Source: Melioribacter roseus
GTDB taxonomy: Bacteria; Bacteroidota; Ignavibacteria; Ignavibacteriales; Melioribacteraceae
NCBI GenBank assembly: GCA_020722065.1
Contig: DYLK01000011.1
Location: 1-64,000, forward strand
Reading direction: 5' to 3'
Length of the DNA stretch: 64,000 nt
In this document: piece by piece, positions 8,213 to 17,810 of the stretch
How positions within the stretch are numbered: the stretch's first letter is position 1
How the letters are laid out: each line of letters opens with the position of its first letter
Notes under the pieces: model-generated
What the model saw: the letters and a program-made list of their open reading frames with translations, nothing else
What the model was told of the DNA's origin: nothing
The model's database searches: none
Translations under genes and position numbers: made by a program

Positions 8213-9113
8213 GATTATTAATTACCTCTTTATAACAATTTTTTTCTTTTTTGTAGCTTGCAATAATTCCGGAGAAAACAAAGATACCCCAACAACAGGC
8301 AAAATTACAATCGCAGTTGATGAAACTTACAAACCTTTAATAGATTCAGAAGTTGATACTTTCGAATCTATTTATAAATATGCAAAAGTTACTACGAAAT
8401 ATCTCCCAGTTGATTCGGCATTTCATCTACTTATGAATGATAGTATAAAGTTAATAATAGTTCCACGTTCTCTAAATAGCGAAGAATTAGAACAATTCAA
8501 AAAATGGGAAATTGTCCCTAAAATTAATAAAATTGCTTATGATGCAGTAGCAATAATTGGTAGTAAAGATTTAAAAGACTCAACTCTTACAATAAAAGAA
8601 ATTGCAGAATACATTGATGCCAAAAACAATGACAGAACTAAAAAAGCTATGAAAATTGTCTTTGATAACAATAATTCAAGTACAATTAGCTTTATTAAAG
8701 AAAAAACTGGTGTTGTTCAATTTTCTTCCAATTGTTATGCTCTAGATTCTAATATTGCCGTATTAGATTATGTCGGAAAACATAAAAATACAATTGGAAT
8801 CATTGGAGCGAATTGGATAAGCGATAAAGACGATTCCACTCACTTAAATTTTTTGAAAACTATAAAAGTTTTTGCAATATCTAAAGATGAAAATTCCGAA
8901 GCCTTTAAACCTTATCAAGCTTATATTGCGCAGAAAACATATCCTCTTTATAGAGAAGTTTATACTCTTAGCAAAGAAGCATATTCGGGGTTAGCTACTG
9001 GTTTTACAGCTTTTGTGGCAAGTGATAGAGGACAAAGAATTGTGTTAAAATTTGGTTTGGTACCAGCAACGATGCCAATTAGACTTGTAGAAATTATTCA
9101 CGAAGAATTATAA
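8193..9113 (+). CDS. PstS-like substrate-binding lipoprotein of the TonB cluster
   Basis: About 306 residues from the chosen start. The frame is open from 8130, but AAGGAAG at 8180-8186 is best spaced for ATG 8193 (or 8196), which also puts a hydrophobic signal directly before the lipobox FVAC (Cys about 20 residues in). The mature part resembles phosphate ABC-transporter binding proteins: GKITIAVDETYKPLI at the start, then a two-lobe pattern with IGIIGANWI and a C-terminal TGFTAFVASDRGQRIVLKFGLVPA, the PstS-type ending. No ABC permease or ATPase is nearby. The exbB-exbD-exbD-tonB-pstS-like-TPR order is common in Bacteroidota; the role of the lipoprotein is not known. Confidence 0.8.
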   Translation: MMKMKSKIINYLFITIFFFFVACNNSGENKDTPTTGKITIAVDETYKPLIDSEVDTFESIYKYAKVTTKYLPVDSAFHLLMNDSIKLIIVPRSLNSEELEQFKKWEIVPKINKIAYDAVAIIGSKDLKDSTLTIKEIAEYIDAKNNDRTKKAMKIVFDNNNSSTISFIKEKTGVVQFSSNCYALDSNIAVLDYVGKHKNTIGIIGANWISDKDDSTHLNFLKTIKVFAISKDENSEAFKPYQAYIAQKTYPLYREVYTLSKEAYSGLATGFTAFVASDRGQRIVLKFGLVPATMPIRLVEIIHEEL

Positions 9114-9129
9114 ATCAAATGGTAATATT

Positions 9130-10959
9130 ATGTTAAAAAGATCATTCAATATTCTAACTATTATTGTACTTTTTAGTACAATACTTTTTGCTCAAGATAT
9201 TAAAACTGGTATAAAATTATATAAAAATGAACGTTATAATGCTGCAAAAAAGCATTTCTTGAGCCAAATTGAAAGTACAAAAAAACCTAAACAGAAAGCT
9301 GAGTTATATTTTTATCTTGGACAAACTTATTGTTATTCAGAAAATATGGATTCCGCAAGATTTTCTTTTCTTCAAGGTTTAAAAAATGATGCTGATTGTG
9401 CTTTAAATTATGCGGGTTTAGCTAAAATTGATTTACTAACCGACAATAAACTTGATTTTGAAACCAATATGAAAAAAGCTTTAGAAATTAGTGATGAAGA
9501 AAATCAAATGGTTCTTATGGTTCTTGCAGAAGCTTATTCTAATCCAAAAATTAAAAATTTTGAAAAAGCACTTGAACTTGTTGACAAAGCATTAAGTATT
9601 AAATCTAAAGATTATTCAGATGTTTATTTAAGTAAAGCAAAAGTATATTTGGGCTTAAATAATGGAACAGAAGTTATAAAAAATTGCGAAAATGTTCTCG
9701 ATATTCACCCCGAAAATCCTGAAGCTTTAACATTGAAAGCAAAGATTTACTTGCTTATCAATCTTAAAAAAGAAGCTATAGTTTTACTTGAAGAAGCTTT
9801 AAAAGGTGATTCTACCTATTCACCCGCTTATAATGAACTTGCTGAAGTTTACGCACGTCTAAAAGATTACACTCAAGCCTATCAATATTATCAAAAATAT
9901 ATTAATGCTTCTGAAGTAACTATAGAAAAACAAAAGAGATTGGCTTCTTTCCTTTTTATTGATAAACAATACTCAAAATGTATCGAGATTTTAGAGAATA
10001 TTCTTCCGAAAGATGATAATCCTGAATCGTCAATTAGAATTTTGGCTTATTCATACATGCGTTTAGATGAAAACGAAAAAAGTATTTCCTTCTTCAAACA
10101 ACTTTTTGGCTTGAATTTAGATAGTTACCTCCCGACAGATTATGAAAATTATTCAGATTTGCTTTCTAAATCAGGTGACGAAATGCAAGCATTGGAATAT
10201 CTAAAAAAAGTTGTTGAAACTGATTCTTCTAGAAAAGATGTTTTTGGAAAAATGTCTGTTCTTTATTTTAAAAATAAAGATTGGGAAGGTGTTGTTTATT
10301 CATTAAAAAACAAAGGTAAATTAACGGCTCAAGAATATTTTGATTTAAGTAAAGCTAACATTTTTATTGGTGATAAAAATATAAATTCAGCCTATCAAGG
10401 TTTACCACAAAAATTAAATTTTAATGATGAACAAACAAGTCAATTACGAATTGCTCTCCTCTATTATCAAGCTGAATTAAAAGATGCTATGAATGATTCG
10501 ACAAAATTAGCAACTGCTCTAAGTAAATTAGATAATTCAGTTTCTTCAATTATGGACAAAAAGCAAAGGCCAAATTGGGAAGCATTAAAATCTGATTGGT
10601 TAAATAGAGTAAAAGCAATTGTTGGAACTGAATATGCGAAGGCTGAAAGTGCTTTAACATCACTAATTGAAAAAGTACCAACTTTAGCTATCGCATATAT
10701 TTGGCAAGGAAGAGTAAAATCTAACTTTGATCCTGATTCTGAAGCTGGTTTATCAAAACCATTTTATGAAAAGTTTATTGAATTATCCAATAATGATACA
10801 ACAAAATTCAAGAAAGAACTAGTTGAAGCCTATTCTTATTTAGGTTACTATTATTACATTAAAGAAAATAATGCACTTGCCTTACAAAATTGGGAAAAAG
10901 TTTTGGAATTAGACCCTGAAAATGTTCAAGCAACTGCGGTTATCAAACAACTTAAATAA
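9130..10959 (+). CDS. Tetratricopeptide repeat protein of the TonB cluster
   Basis: A 609-residue exported protein with a signal peptide (cleavage near LFAQ). TPR helices fill nearly the whole length: KAELYFYLGQTYCYSENMDSARF near residue 55, AEVYARLKDYTQAYQYYQKYI near 237, and a clear last repeat (YSYLGYYYYIKENNALALQNWEKVLELDPEN). It is the last gene of the cluster, 16 bases after the PstS-like lipoprotein, and is followed by a strong hairpin terminator. It is probably a periplasmic scaffold; no enzymatic motif is seen. Confidence 0.85.
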   Translation: MLKRSFNILTIIVLFSTILFAQDIKTGIKLYKNERYNAAKKHFLSQIESTKKPKQKAELYFYLGQTYCYSENMDSARFSFLQGLKNDADCALNYAGLAKIDLLTDNKLDFETNMKKALEISDEENQMVLMVLAEAYSNPKIKNFEKALELVDKALSIKSKDYSDVYLSKAKVYLGLNNGTEVIKNCENVLDIHPENPEALTLKAKIYLLINLKKEAIVLLEEALKGDSTYSPAYNELAEVYARLKDYTQAYQYYQKYINASEVTIEKQKRLASFLFIDKQYSKCIEILENILPKDDNPESSIRILAYSYMRLDENEKSISFFKQLFGLNLDSYLPTDYENYSDLLSKSGDEMQALEYLKKVVETDSSRKDVFGKMSVLYFKNKDWEGVVYSLKNKGKLTAQEYFDLSKANIFIGDKNINSAYQGLPQKLNFNDEQTSQLRIALLYYQAELKDAMNDSTKLATALSKLDNSVSSIMDKKQRPNWEALKSDWLNRVKAIVGTEYAKAESALTSLIEKVPTLAIAYIWQGRVKSNFDPDSEAGLSKPFYEKFIELSNNDTTKFKKELVEAYSYLGYYYYIKENNALALQNWEKVLELDPENVQATAVIKQLK

Positions 10960-10970
10960 TTTTTTCATAC

Positions 10971-10998
10971 CGAGAAAGTACTCCAAAGTACTTTCTCG
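10971..10998. terminator. Bidirectional hairpin terminator
   Basis: A perfect 12-bp stem, CGAGAAAGTACT / AGTACTTTCTCG, with a CCAA loop. It is flanked by a T-rich stretch on the + strand (ATTTTATTT) and an A-rich stretch upstream (AATTTTTTC, useful for the - strand). It lies between the stop codons of two convergent genes, the TPR gene on + and the amylase on -, and so probably ends both transcripts. Confidence 0.85.
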
Positions 10999-11013
10999 AT
11001 TTTATTTCAAAAT

Positions 11014-12705
11014 CTATTTAATAATTAACATCTTCTTTGATTGTACAAATTCCCCACTTCGCATCTGATAATAATAAATACCGCTTGCTAATTCATTTGT
11101 CTTAAAACGAACTTCGTACTCCCCTTTTAATTGATATTTTGAAATAATCTGTTTTACTTCTTTCCCCAATAAATCGTAAAGAATAATTGATACAAAATCA
11201 TTTTGTGGGAGAGAATACTTAATTTTTGTAGTTCCAGAATATTTGATATTTGAGGATTTGTAAATAGGATTAGGATAATTTTGAAATAATTTATAATTAA
11301 TTAATTCAGAATACAAATCTGAAATTCCAGTAGAAGTATCTATTTTTTCAAAAATAAAATAACCCCAAGCTGGTAATTCATATTCTTCAGTAGAAGTAAA
11401 TGAAACTGTATCGCATGAAAAAATATTGACATAAGTACCGCTAATTCCTGAATCGTTTATTGTTACAGTTTTAATTCCATTACTTAAATTAAATATCGAA
11501 AATATTTTATCTTCACTTTCTTCTCTTATAAAAGAAAAGAAATAGTTATCATTACTTGTAGGAATTCTTTGCAAAAATCCACCTTTATAACCATTCCAAA
11601 GTGCCTTATTTCTTTTTTTGAAGTTGTTAAGGGTTTTATATAAATCAGTATAATTATTTTCAGTCCAAATTATTTCATCTTTATCAAAAAATACAAGTCG
11701 ATGATTAAAACCAACTTCTTGTCCATTATAAATCAATTGCATTCCATTAAATGTTGCAGTTAATACGGCAAATGTTTTTGCTGCATTCCCAAATTGTTCA
11801 AATTCTGTCCCATACCAAGCGTTTTCATCATGATTTGATGTAAAGTACATTCTGTAATGATTATTAGAATAATTATCAAGTTCTGATTCTATCAAATCAT
11901 CTAATTCATTTACATCAGTTTGTCCCAAATATATTCTTTTTAACACTCCATTCCCAAAACCATGTAAACTCCAACAGTAACTCATATCAAATCCAATAGA
12001 CTGATAAATCGGATTATCATCTTCGGCTAACATAAAAATATTTGGTTTTTGATTTTTAAGAGCAACATTTGCTGATAACCAAAAAGATTCTGGCATAAAA
12101 CTTACAGCATCGCATCTAAAACCATCAATATTTGTTTCAGTTACCCAAAACAAAAGTGTGTTAATCATGTAATTTCGTAATTCTGAATTACTATAATCTA
12201 GTTGTATAACATCAGTCCAATTTGTTCCTGGTGGCGGAATAAAATTCCCATTGTTATCGTGAATGTACCATTCTGGATGAGAAATTGTTAAATTATTATC
12301 CCACGAAGTGTGATTCCCAACCCAATCTATCAGAACGTACATTCCTTTTGAATGAATTGAATCAACAAGTGCTTTAAATTCATCCATAGTGCCATAATTA
12401 GGATTTACAGCAAAATAATCTTTAACAGAATATGGACTTCCTAACGTACCTAACCTGTTTACTTCACCAATTGGATGTATCGGCATAAACCAGATAATTC
12501 CAACACCAAGTTCTTTTAATCTATCAAGATGTGTGGAAAATTCAGCGAAAGTTCCAGATTCTGTGAATTGCCTTGTGTTCACTTCATAAATTACTTTGTT
12601 ATAACTCCAATCGGTGTCTGTTTGAGCAGTTAACGTTAAAAACTGCCCAAAATTAATTAGAAATAAAATAAATGATTTTTTTAATGTATTTCTTAGAAAT
12701 GACAT
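11014..12705 (-). CDS. Secreted alpha-amylase family glycosidase with T9SS sorting domain
   Basis: A 563-residue GH13 enzyme with a signal peptide (to about residue 27). Conserved regions: DWVGNHTSW (127-135), the nucleophile in GFRCDAV (Asp199), the acid/base in MLAEDD (Glu228) and the transition-state Asp in SNHDEN (Asp293). The (beta/alpha)8 barrel is followed by a short beta domain. The last 85 or so residues form a type A secretion-system sorting domain: LFQNYPNP, then SLPQNDFVSIILYDLLGKEV and the closing ASGIYYYQMRSGEF. It should be exported through type IX secretion and degrade alpha-glucans outside the cell or on its surface. It stands alone on the - strand, 64 bases downstream of punA. 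Confidence 0.92.
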   Translation of the reverse strand: MSFLRNTLKKSFILFLINFGQFLTLTAQTDTDWSYNKVIYEVNTRQFTESGTFAEFSTHLDRLKELGVGIIWFMPIHPIGEVNRLGTLGSPYSVKDYFAVNPNYGTMDEFKALVDSIHSKGMYVLIDWVGNHTSWDNNLTISHPEWYIHDNNGNFIPPPGTNWTDVIQLDYSNSELRNYMINTLLFWVTETNIDGFRCDAVSFMPESFWLSANVALKNQKPNIFMLAEDDNPIYQSIGFDMSYCWSLHGFGNGVLKRIYLGQTDVNELDDLIESELDNYSNNHYRMYFTSNHDENAWYGTEFEQFGNAAKTFAVLTATFNGMQLIYNGQEVGFNHRLVFFDKDEIIWTENNYTDLYKTLNNFKKRNKALWNGYKGGFLQRIPTSNDNYFFSFIREESEDKIFSIFNLSNGIKTVTINDSGISGTYVNIFSCDTVSFTSTEEYELPAWGYFIFEKIDTSTGISDLYSELINYKLFQNYPNPIYKSSNIKYSGTTKIKYSLPQNDFVSIILYDLLGKEVKQIISKYQLKGEYEVRFKTNELASGIYYYQMRSGEFVQSKKMLIIK

Positions 12706-12769
12706 ACTTATTCTTATGATTTGTTAGAAATTTAGTAAAAATAGTGTTTTTTAGTGAGATGAGTAAAGA

Positions 12770-13597
12770 TTATATCGAAATGATGAATCTTTTCATAAGT
12801 TTTTCCAATTTACCCTTTGAGATTTCGGCTGTTTCCATTACTTCAGTATGTGATAATTTATGCGGGGAAATCCCAGCAGCGTAATTTGTAATTAGCGAAA
12901 ATGCAACAACGTTTAATCCTAATTTTGCTGCAAAAACTGCTTCGTGTGCCGTTGACATTCCAACTGCGGAAAATCCCATCTTTTTAATCATCTGAATTTC
13001 AGCTTTTGTTTCATAACTTGGACCAGTATTAAAGAAATAACTCCCTTTTGGTAAATAAATATTTTCTTCAAGTGCAGAATCAATCATTTTCTGAGAAAGT
13101 TCTTTTGCTGGGAAATTAGTTCTAATTCTATTTATTTCGTCAAGTGAAACTTGTCCTAAAAAAGATGAAAGATATTTTTTTACATTAAATGTATTAAATG
13201 CTGAAATTAGCATAATATCTCCAGGTTTTAAATTATCATCAATTCCTCCGGCAGCATTTGTTAAAACTAAATTTTTCACTCCAATTTCATAAGAAATAAT
13301 TACAGGTAAAAGTGATTCAGAAATTGAATATCCTTCATAAAGATGAATTCTACCTTGAAATACTACAATTTTCTTCCCTTGATATTTACAAAAATGTATA
13401 AAACCTTTGTGTCCTTCAACTGTGGATTTGGGATAATTTGGTAAATCTGAAGTTGAAATTGATTTCACAATTTCAAGTTTTTCTGCAAAATCGCCCAAAC
13501 CGCTACCAAGAATTAATGCATTTTCAACCTCAAAAGGTTGGAATTCTTTAATAAAATCAAATATTTGTTGATATTTTTTAAATAAATTACGAACCAT
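12770..13597 (-). CDS. punA: Purine nucleoside phosphorylase (trimeric type)
   Basis: A 275-residue cytosolic enzyme that splits purine (deoxy)nucleosides with phosphate to the base plus (deoxy)ribose-1-phosphate. Motifs of the PNP/MTAP family: the phosphate loop LILGSGLGDF (about residues 28-37), FQGRIHLYEGY (about 79-89), VLTNAAGGI (about 110-118) with the base-site Ala/Asn, GPSYETKAEI, VGMSTAHEA (usually VGMSTVPE), and TNYAAGIS with the purine-binding Asn. It overlaps the end of the nupC gene by 11 bases and closes the nucleoside operon. The Val-Pro to Ala-His change in the VGMST motif is mild. Confidence 0.9.
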   Translation of the reverse strand: MVRNLFKKYQQIFDFIKEFQPFEVENALILGSGLGDFAEKLEIVKSISTSDLPNYPKSTVEGHKGFIHFCKYQGKKIVVFQGRIHLYEGYSISESLLPVIISYEIGVKNLVLTNAAGGIDDNLKPGDIMLISAFNTFNVKKYLSSFLGQVSLDEINRIRTNFPAKELSQKMIDSALEENIYLPKGSYFFNTGPSYETKAEIQMIKKMGFSAVGMSTAHEAVFAAKLGLNVVAFSLITNYAAGISPHKLSHTEVMETAEISKGKLEKLMKRFIISI

Positions 13598-14942
13598 AAA
13601 AAATTCCAGCTAAAGTTGCAGTAAGTAAAGTTGATAAAACACCACCTAAAACTGCTCTCATTCCTAACTGTGCAAAATCGCTTCTTCTGTCTGGGGCAAG
13701 TGGCGTTAAACCACCAATTTGAATTGCAATCGAACTAAAATTTGCAAATCCACATAAAGCATAAGTTGCCATCACAATACTTTTCTGCGATTTGAAAATC
13801 CCAGTTTGTATCAAATTTGATAAATCCATATACGAAATAAATTCATTGACCACGATTTTTGTCCCAATTAAACTTCCAAAATTCAACGCATCATTCCAAG
13901 GAACTCCAATTCCATAAGCAAGATATTGCAATATCAATCCAAAAATTAATTGTAAGTTAAGTGGTTTTCCATATTCAGTATATAAATATGGATTTAAGCC
14001 TGCAAAATCTCCAATCCAAACTAAAATAAAATTTAACATTGAAATTAATGCGATAAATGCAATAAGCATTGCCGCAACGTTAATTGCAAGTTGAACACCT
14101 TCTGAAGCACCAGAAGATGCAGCTTCTATAACATTTGAACCAGATTTTTCTACTTCAATTTTGACAAGACCTTTTGTAACCGGTTCTTCAGTCTCTGGAT
14201 AAATTATTTTGGAAAGGACCATTGCCGCTGGAGCAGCCATAACACTTGCCGATAATAATTGAGTAGCAAACATTGTTTGTGCCTGAACTAAATCAATTCC
14301 ATTTATTTGTGCATAAGAATATCCAAGCATTTGAATATAAGCCGCCATTACACTTCCGGCAATTGTTGCCATTCCGCCAGTCATAATCGTCAAAATTTCA
14401 CTTTTTGTCATTTTTTGAATAAATGGTTTAACGACTAATGGAGCTTCAGTTTGTCCGACAAATATATTTGCAGTGCAAGAAAGTGATTCAGCACCACTTG
14501 TACCAAGAATTTTCGCCATTCCTTTTGCCATCAAACTGACGACAACTTGCATAATTCCCAAATAATACAAAACACTCATTAATGAAGCAAAAAAGATAAT
14601 TATTGGCAAAACTTGAAATGCGAAAAACATTCCCATACTTCCTTCAGAACCTGGAGAAAATGCTAAATTGCCGAAGATGAATTTTGAACCTTCAGTTGTA
14701 AAATTCAGAATTAAAACAAAAGCACTACTAATCCATGAGAAAAGCATTTTTAACCAACCCAATGGAGCAAAAAAACTCCCTAATTCATCACCTTTTATGA
14801 TAAAAATGGCAAGCACAACTTGAAGTAACAAACCGTTTATAATCAAACGGATATTTACTTTTTTTTTGTTATTTGAGAATAAAAATGCAATTCCAAGAAT
14901 TAAAATTATACCGATAATTCCTCTAATTATTGATTCAATCAT
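13587..14942 (-). CDS. nupC: Concentrative nucleoside transporter (NupC/CNT family)
   Basis: An inner-membrane nucleoside:cation symporter of about 451 residues. The frame is open from 15014, but the proposed start ATG at 14942 follows a GGAAG Shine-Dalgarno site and gives the usual hydrophobic CNT N-terminus ([17 protein letters not shown]); it overlaps the end of tdk by 8 bases. CNT core motifs are present: [13 protein letters not shown] (hairpin 1), the [17 protein letters not shown] segment, [16 protein letters not shown], and [18 protein letters not shown] (hairpin 2), which is almost universal in CNTs. It probably feeds the cdd, tdk and punA enzymes encoded around it. Confidence 0.92.
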   Translation of the reverse strand: MIESIIRGIIGIILILGIAFLFSNNKKKVNIRLIINGLLLQVVLAIFIIKGDELGSFFAPLGWLKMLFSWISSAFVLILNFTTEGSKFIFGNLAFSPGSEGSMGMFFAFQVLPIIIFFASLMSVLYYLGIMQVVVSLMAKGMAKILGTSGAESLSCTANIFVGQTEAPLVVKPFIQKMTKSEILTIMTGGMATIAGSVMAAYIQMLGYSYAQINGIDLVQAQTMFATQLLSASVMAAPAAMVLSKIIYPETEEPVTKGLVKIEVEKSGSNVIEAASSGASEGVQLAINVAAMLIAFIALISMLNFILVWIGDFAGLNPYLYTEYGKPLNLQLIFGLILQYLAYGIGVPWNDALNFGSLIGTKIVVNEFISYMDLSNLIQTGIFKSQKSIVMATYALCGFANFSSIAIQIGGLTPLAPDRRSDFAQLGMRAVLGGVLSTLLTATLAGIFYGS

Positions 14943-15519
14943 GATTTTCTTCCGGGATATAATGACATTTTCTGCATCTTGCTTCATAAGCATCTGAAGC
15001 ACCGACAAGTACACGTTCTTTTGATACTACTTTACGCTGAGTTTTATCTGCAGGGTTTCCGCAAACTACACAAATTGCAAGTGTTTTTGTAATATATTCC
15101 GCCACTGCAAGCAATTTTGGAATCGGTTCAAATGGAATTCCACGATAATCTTGGTCAAGTCCAGCAACAATTACTCTTTTCCCGAGATTTGCCAAATCGT
15201 TGCAAACTTTAACTAATTCATCATCAAAAAATTGTCCTTCATCAATTCCGATTACATCATAATCTTGCGATTTTTCCCATATTTCTGATGATTTTTCAAC
15301 TATTTCTGCTGACATACTTTGTTCGCTATGCGAAACAATTTCGTATTCTGCATATCGATTATCAATTTTTGGCTTGAAAATAATCACTCGTTGTCTTGCA
15401 ATTTTTGCTCTTCTAATTCTTCTGATTAATTCTTCAGTTTTTCCACTGAACATACAACCCGCAATAACTTCAATCCAACCAGTATTTTGCGGAAAATGAT
15501 GGGGTGCATTTGTTAACAT
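14935..15519 (-). CDS. tdk: Thymidine kinase
   Basis: A 194-residue type II thymidine kinase that phosphorylates (deoxy)thymidine with ATP. The P-loop is [14 protein letters not shown] (about residues 22-35), the Walker B-like [16 protein letters not shown] carries the catalytic Glu, and the lid zinc site is formed by CVVCGNPA and CRKCHY. The start overlaps the cdd stop by one base and the 3' end overlaps nupC, so the genes are translationally coupled. Length and motif order are standard. Confidence 0.95.
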   Translation of the reverse strand: MLTNAPHHFPQNTGWIEVIAGCMFSGKTEELIRRIRRAKIARQRVIIFKPKIDNRYAEYEIVSHSEQSMSAEIVEKSSEIWEKSQDYDVIGIDEGQFFDDELVKVCNDLANLGKRVIVAGLDQDYRGIPFEPIPKLLAVAEYITKTLAICVVCGNPADKTQRKVVSKERVLVGASDAYEARCRKCHYIPEENHD

Positions 15520-15908
15520 TATAAATCCTTTTTTGAAAATGAAAATGGGAGAATTTCACCTAAAGTAGCAATTTTTGTTTCGCCTTTTTGGTTTGTCATA
15601 ATTATTTCAAAATCTTGATTGCAAAATTCAGCTAAAACTTGACGACAAGCTCCGCAAGGTGAAATTATATTTTCAGAATCTGAGATAAGTGCTAATCTTT
15701 TGAATTTTCTTTCGCCACTTAAAAGAGCGTTAAAAATTGCAGTACGTTCAGCACAAATAGTTAGTGAGTATGAAGCATTTTCAATGTTTGCTCCAAGATA
15801 AATTTTTCCTTCATCAGTTTCAATTGCCGCACCAACTCTAAAATTTGAATATGGAGATATTGATTTTAATTGTGCTTCTTTTGCTTTTTCTATTAGATTT
15901 TCGAACAT
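15519..15908 (-). CDS. cdd: Cytidine deaminase
   Basis: A 129-residue small tetrameric-type cytidine deaminase that converts (deoxy)cytidine to (deoxy)uridine. The zinc site and catalytic Glu are in [11 protein letters not shown] (about residues 51-61) and [13 protein letters not shown] (about 82-94). [12 protein letters not shown] is the conserved substrate-binding N-terminal motif. It lies 12 bases downstream of the microcompartment shell gene and directly before tdk, forming a deoxynucleoside salvage module. Confidence 0.95.
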   Translation of the reverse strand: MFENLIEKAKEAQLKSISPYSNFRVGAAIETDEGKIYLGANIENASYSLTICAERTAIFNALLSGERKFKRLALISDSENIISPCGACRQVLAEFCNQDFEIIMTNQKGETKIATLGEILPFSFSKKDL

Positions 15909-15920
15909 AATAATCTCCTA

Positions 15921-16466
15921 TTAAATCATTTCGCTTAATAGTTCTTTCCTAGGTTGTGCAATTACAACTTTGTTCACAAGCAAACCTTTTTGTGAAATTA
16001 TCATTGCTCCAGATTCCACTGCCGAAGTTACGGCGGCAACTTCTCCTGTTAATGTACAAAAGGCTTTTCCACCGAGTGCCATTGCCATTCGGATTTCAAT
16101 TAATCTAACATTTGCAGATTTTACTGCCGCATCTGCTGCTTCAATTAAAGATGCAACTGAAAATGCTTCAAGAATTCCCAATGCTTCAAGTTCGCCATGA
16201 TTTGTGTGACCAGAAATTGCTGGAAAGATGTCGGGATGTAAATTCGGAATTACGAAATAATCAATTAAAGCATAATCAAGCGATTTTTCAACAGCCGAAA
16301 CTGAAGATTGTACTTCTGCTACTTCCCCGCCAATCATAACCATAAATTTGCCTGAACAGATTGTTCGCGAAATTATCAACTCGACTTCTGCTGTTTTTAG
16401 CATCAAATCCGCTGCTTGCATTCCAGCAGCTATTGAAGAAAGTTCTACCAAACCTAATGAATTCAT
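15921..16466 (-). CDS. Tandem BMC-domain microcompartment shell protein (PduT-like)
   Basis: A 181-residue protein with two BMC domains. Domain 1 (about residues 2-80) starts NSLGLVELSSIAAGMQAAD; domain 2 (about 92-175) starts ALGILEAFSVASLIEAAD. This is the BMC-T architecture, which forms pseudohexameric trimers in the facets of bacterial microcompartments. Cys37, in SRTICSGKFMVMIGGEVAEV, matches the pore cysteine of PduT that binds a [4Fe-4S] cluster at the trimer centre (known from PduT; inferred here). It is encoded 23 bases after a PduS-like electron-transfer protein, the same partner as in propanediol-utilisation operons. No hexameric BMC-H or pentameric BMC-P shell gene is in this window, so it cannot form a full compartment from local genes alone. 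Confidence 0.9.
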   Translation of the reverse strand: MNSLGLVELSSIAAGMQAADLMLKTAEVELIISRTICSGKFMVMIGGEVAEVQSSVSAVEKSLDYALIDYFVIPNLHPDIFPAISGHTNHGELEALGILEAFSVASLIEAADAAVKSANVRLIEIRMAMALGGKAFCTLTGEVAAVTSAVESGAMIISQKGLLVNKVVIAQPRKELLSEMI

Positions 16467-16489
16467 CTATTTACCTTTCTCTTTTTCAA

Positions 16490-17806
16490 TTATTCTGATT
16501 TTATTCTTACAAATTCATTTGAAACGTGAGTTACAATTCCGTCTATAGAAGAATGAATTAACGATCCAAGTTGATTTTCATCGATTTTTCCAATTAATTC
16601 ACCTTTTTTAACCTTTTGTCCGATAACAACAATTGGTTTTGCAGAAATTCCAACATGCTGTTTCATCAAAATTTTAACTTCTTTTGGTATTGGAAAGTTG
16701 TTTTGAAATGGTGTTTCATAATTCAAAAGAGTTACATTCAGTTTACTCATCAATTTTTTTAATGGAACTTTCCTCCCATTTTTTATTGGATGAATTTTTA
16801 CTTCTTTCGGCTGAATATGTTTTATTTTTTCATTTCGAAGATATTCTTTCCCTTGCACACAAGCCTCACGCGGATATAAATCTTCTGGACAAGAATAAAG
16901 AGAACACAAACCGCAAGTGCTGCACAAATCTGCATATTCGTTCCAAATTGCATTTCCGCTTGTCGTAAATCCGAGCGAACGCATAACTTTATGAGGTTGA
17001 ACATCATACCCCATTAAATATCGCGGACAAAATTCGGTGCAATATGAACATTGGTCGCAAGCTGATTTACCGATTCTATTCATATCTGCAGTTGTTCGTT
17101 GCATTCTGTTTGCTAAATAATGTTCTGCAGGAAGAAAAATTAAGCCAGCGGTAGTTTTAGTTACAACTTCATCCAAATTATCAGAAAGTTTTCCCATCAT
17201 AATTCCACCGACAAAAAACACATATTCCCGTGAAGTTGTTCCTCCAACAAAATCTAATAATTGACGAAAAGTTGTACCAATTGGCACAAAAAAAGTTGAT
17301 GGATTTTTTACAATTCCAGTTACGCAAACAAATTTTTCCGTTAGAGAAATTCCTTTTTGTGCTTGAGAAATATTGTACAAAGTTTCCACGTTATTTACAA
17401 CTGTTCCAACATCAAGCGGAATTCCGTGTGCGGGAATTAATCTTTTTGTGGTTTCATAAACAAGTTCATATTCATCGCCAGCGGGATAATAATCTTCCAA
17501 TTCAGAAAGTTCTATTTTGGAATTTTTAATATATTTTTTCACTTCATCGATTGCTTCTTGATTTTTACTTTTCATCCCAAAATAGCCTTTTTGAGCTGAA
17601 GTTTCGGCAATCATCAAGTTCATTCCCGAAATAATTTCTTTTGCAAAGTGTTTAGTTATTTCAAAATCCTTGTGCAAAAGTGGTTCGCATTCTGCACCAT
17701 TTGCTACTACAAAATCAACTTTTGATGAAGCTTTTATGTGAGTTGGAAAACCAGCACCACCTGCTCCAACAATTCCAGCATGAAATATTATATCTTTTAG
17801 ACTCAT
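16490..17806 (-). CDS. PduS-like RnfC-family flavin/Fe-S electron-transfer protein
   Basis: A 438-residue protein. GIVGAGGAGFPTHIK (residues 11-25) and VANGAECEPLL (34-44) form the NuoF/RnfC-type FMN/NADH-binding region. A SLBB-like stretch follows (about 155-200). Two [4Fe-4S] motifs follow: Cys250, 253, 256, 260 (CDQCSYCTEFCPR) and Cys295, 298, 301, 306 (CSTCGLCSLYSCPEDLYPR). The C-terminal part is an RnfC-like biotinyl/hammerhead domain (QKVKKGELIGKI). PduS is described as a cobalamin reductase that docks on the shell protein PduT. The adjacent PduT-like gene supports PduS over membrane-bound RnfC, and no other rnf genes are nearby. Its cofactor recipient is unknown here. Confidence 0.88.
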   Translation of the reverse strand: MSLKDIIFHAGIVGAGGAGFPTHIKASSKVDFVVANGAECEPLLHKDFEITKHFAKEIISGMNLMIAETSAQKGYFGMKSKNQEAIDEVKKYIKNSKIELSELEDYYPAGDEYELVYETTKRLIPAHGIPLDVGTVVNNVETLYNISQAQKGISLTEKFVCVTGIVKNPSTFFVPIGTTFRQLLDFVGGTTSREYVFFVGGIMMGKLSDNLDEVVTKTTAGLIFLPAEHYLANRMQRTTADMNRIGKSACDQCSYCTEFCPRYLMGYDVQPHKVMRSLGFTTSGNAIWNEYADLCSTCGLCSLYSCPEDLYPREACVQGKEYLRNEKIKHIQPKEVKIHPIKNGRKVPLKKLMSKLNVTLLNYETPFQNNFPIPKEVKILMKQHVGISAKPIVVIGQKVKKGELIGKIDENQLGSLIHSSIDGIVTHVSNEFVRIKSE

Positions 17807-17810
17807 TTTG

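Noticed and set aside
14943-15014. Longer start of nupC within tdk
   Set aside because: The extra 24 residues read the zinc region of tdk in another frame; ATG 14942 has a Shine-Dalgarno site and gives a normal CNT N-terminus.
16490-17806. RnfC of a membrane Rnf complex
   Set aside because: No rnfA, B, D, E or G genes are adjacent, while a PduT-like shell gene is; PduS is the better reading.
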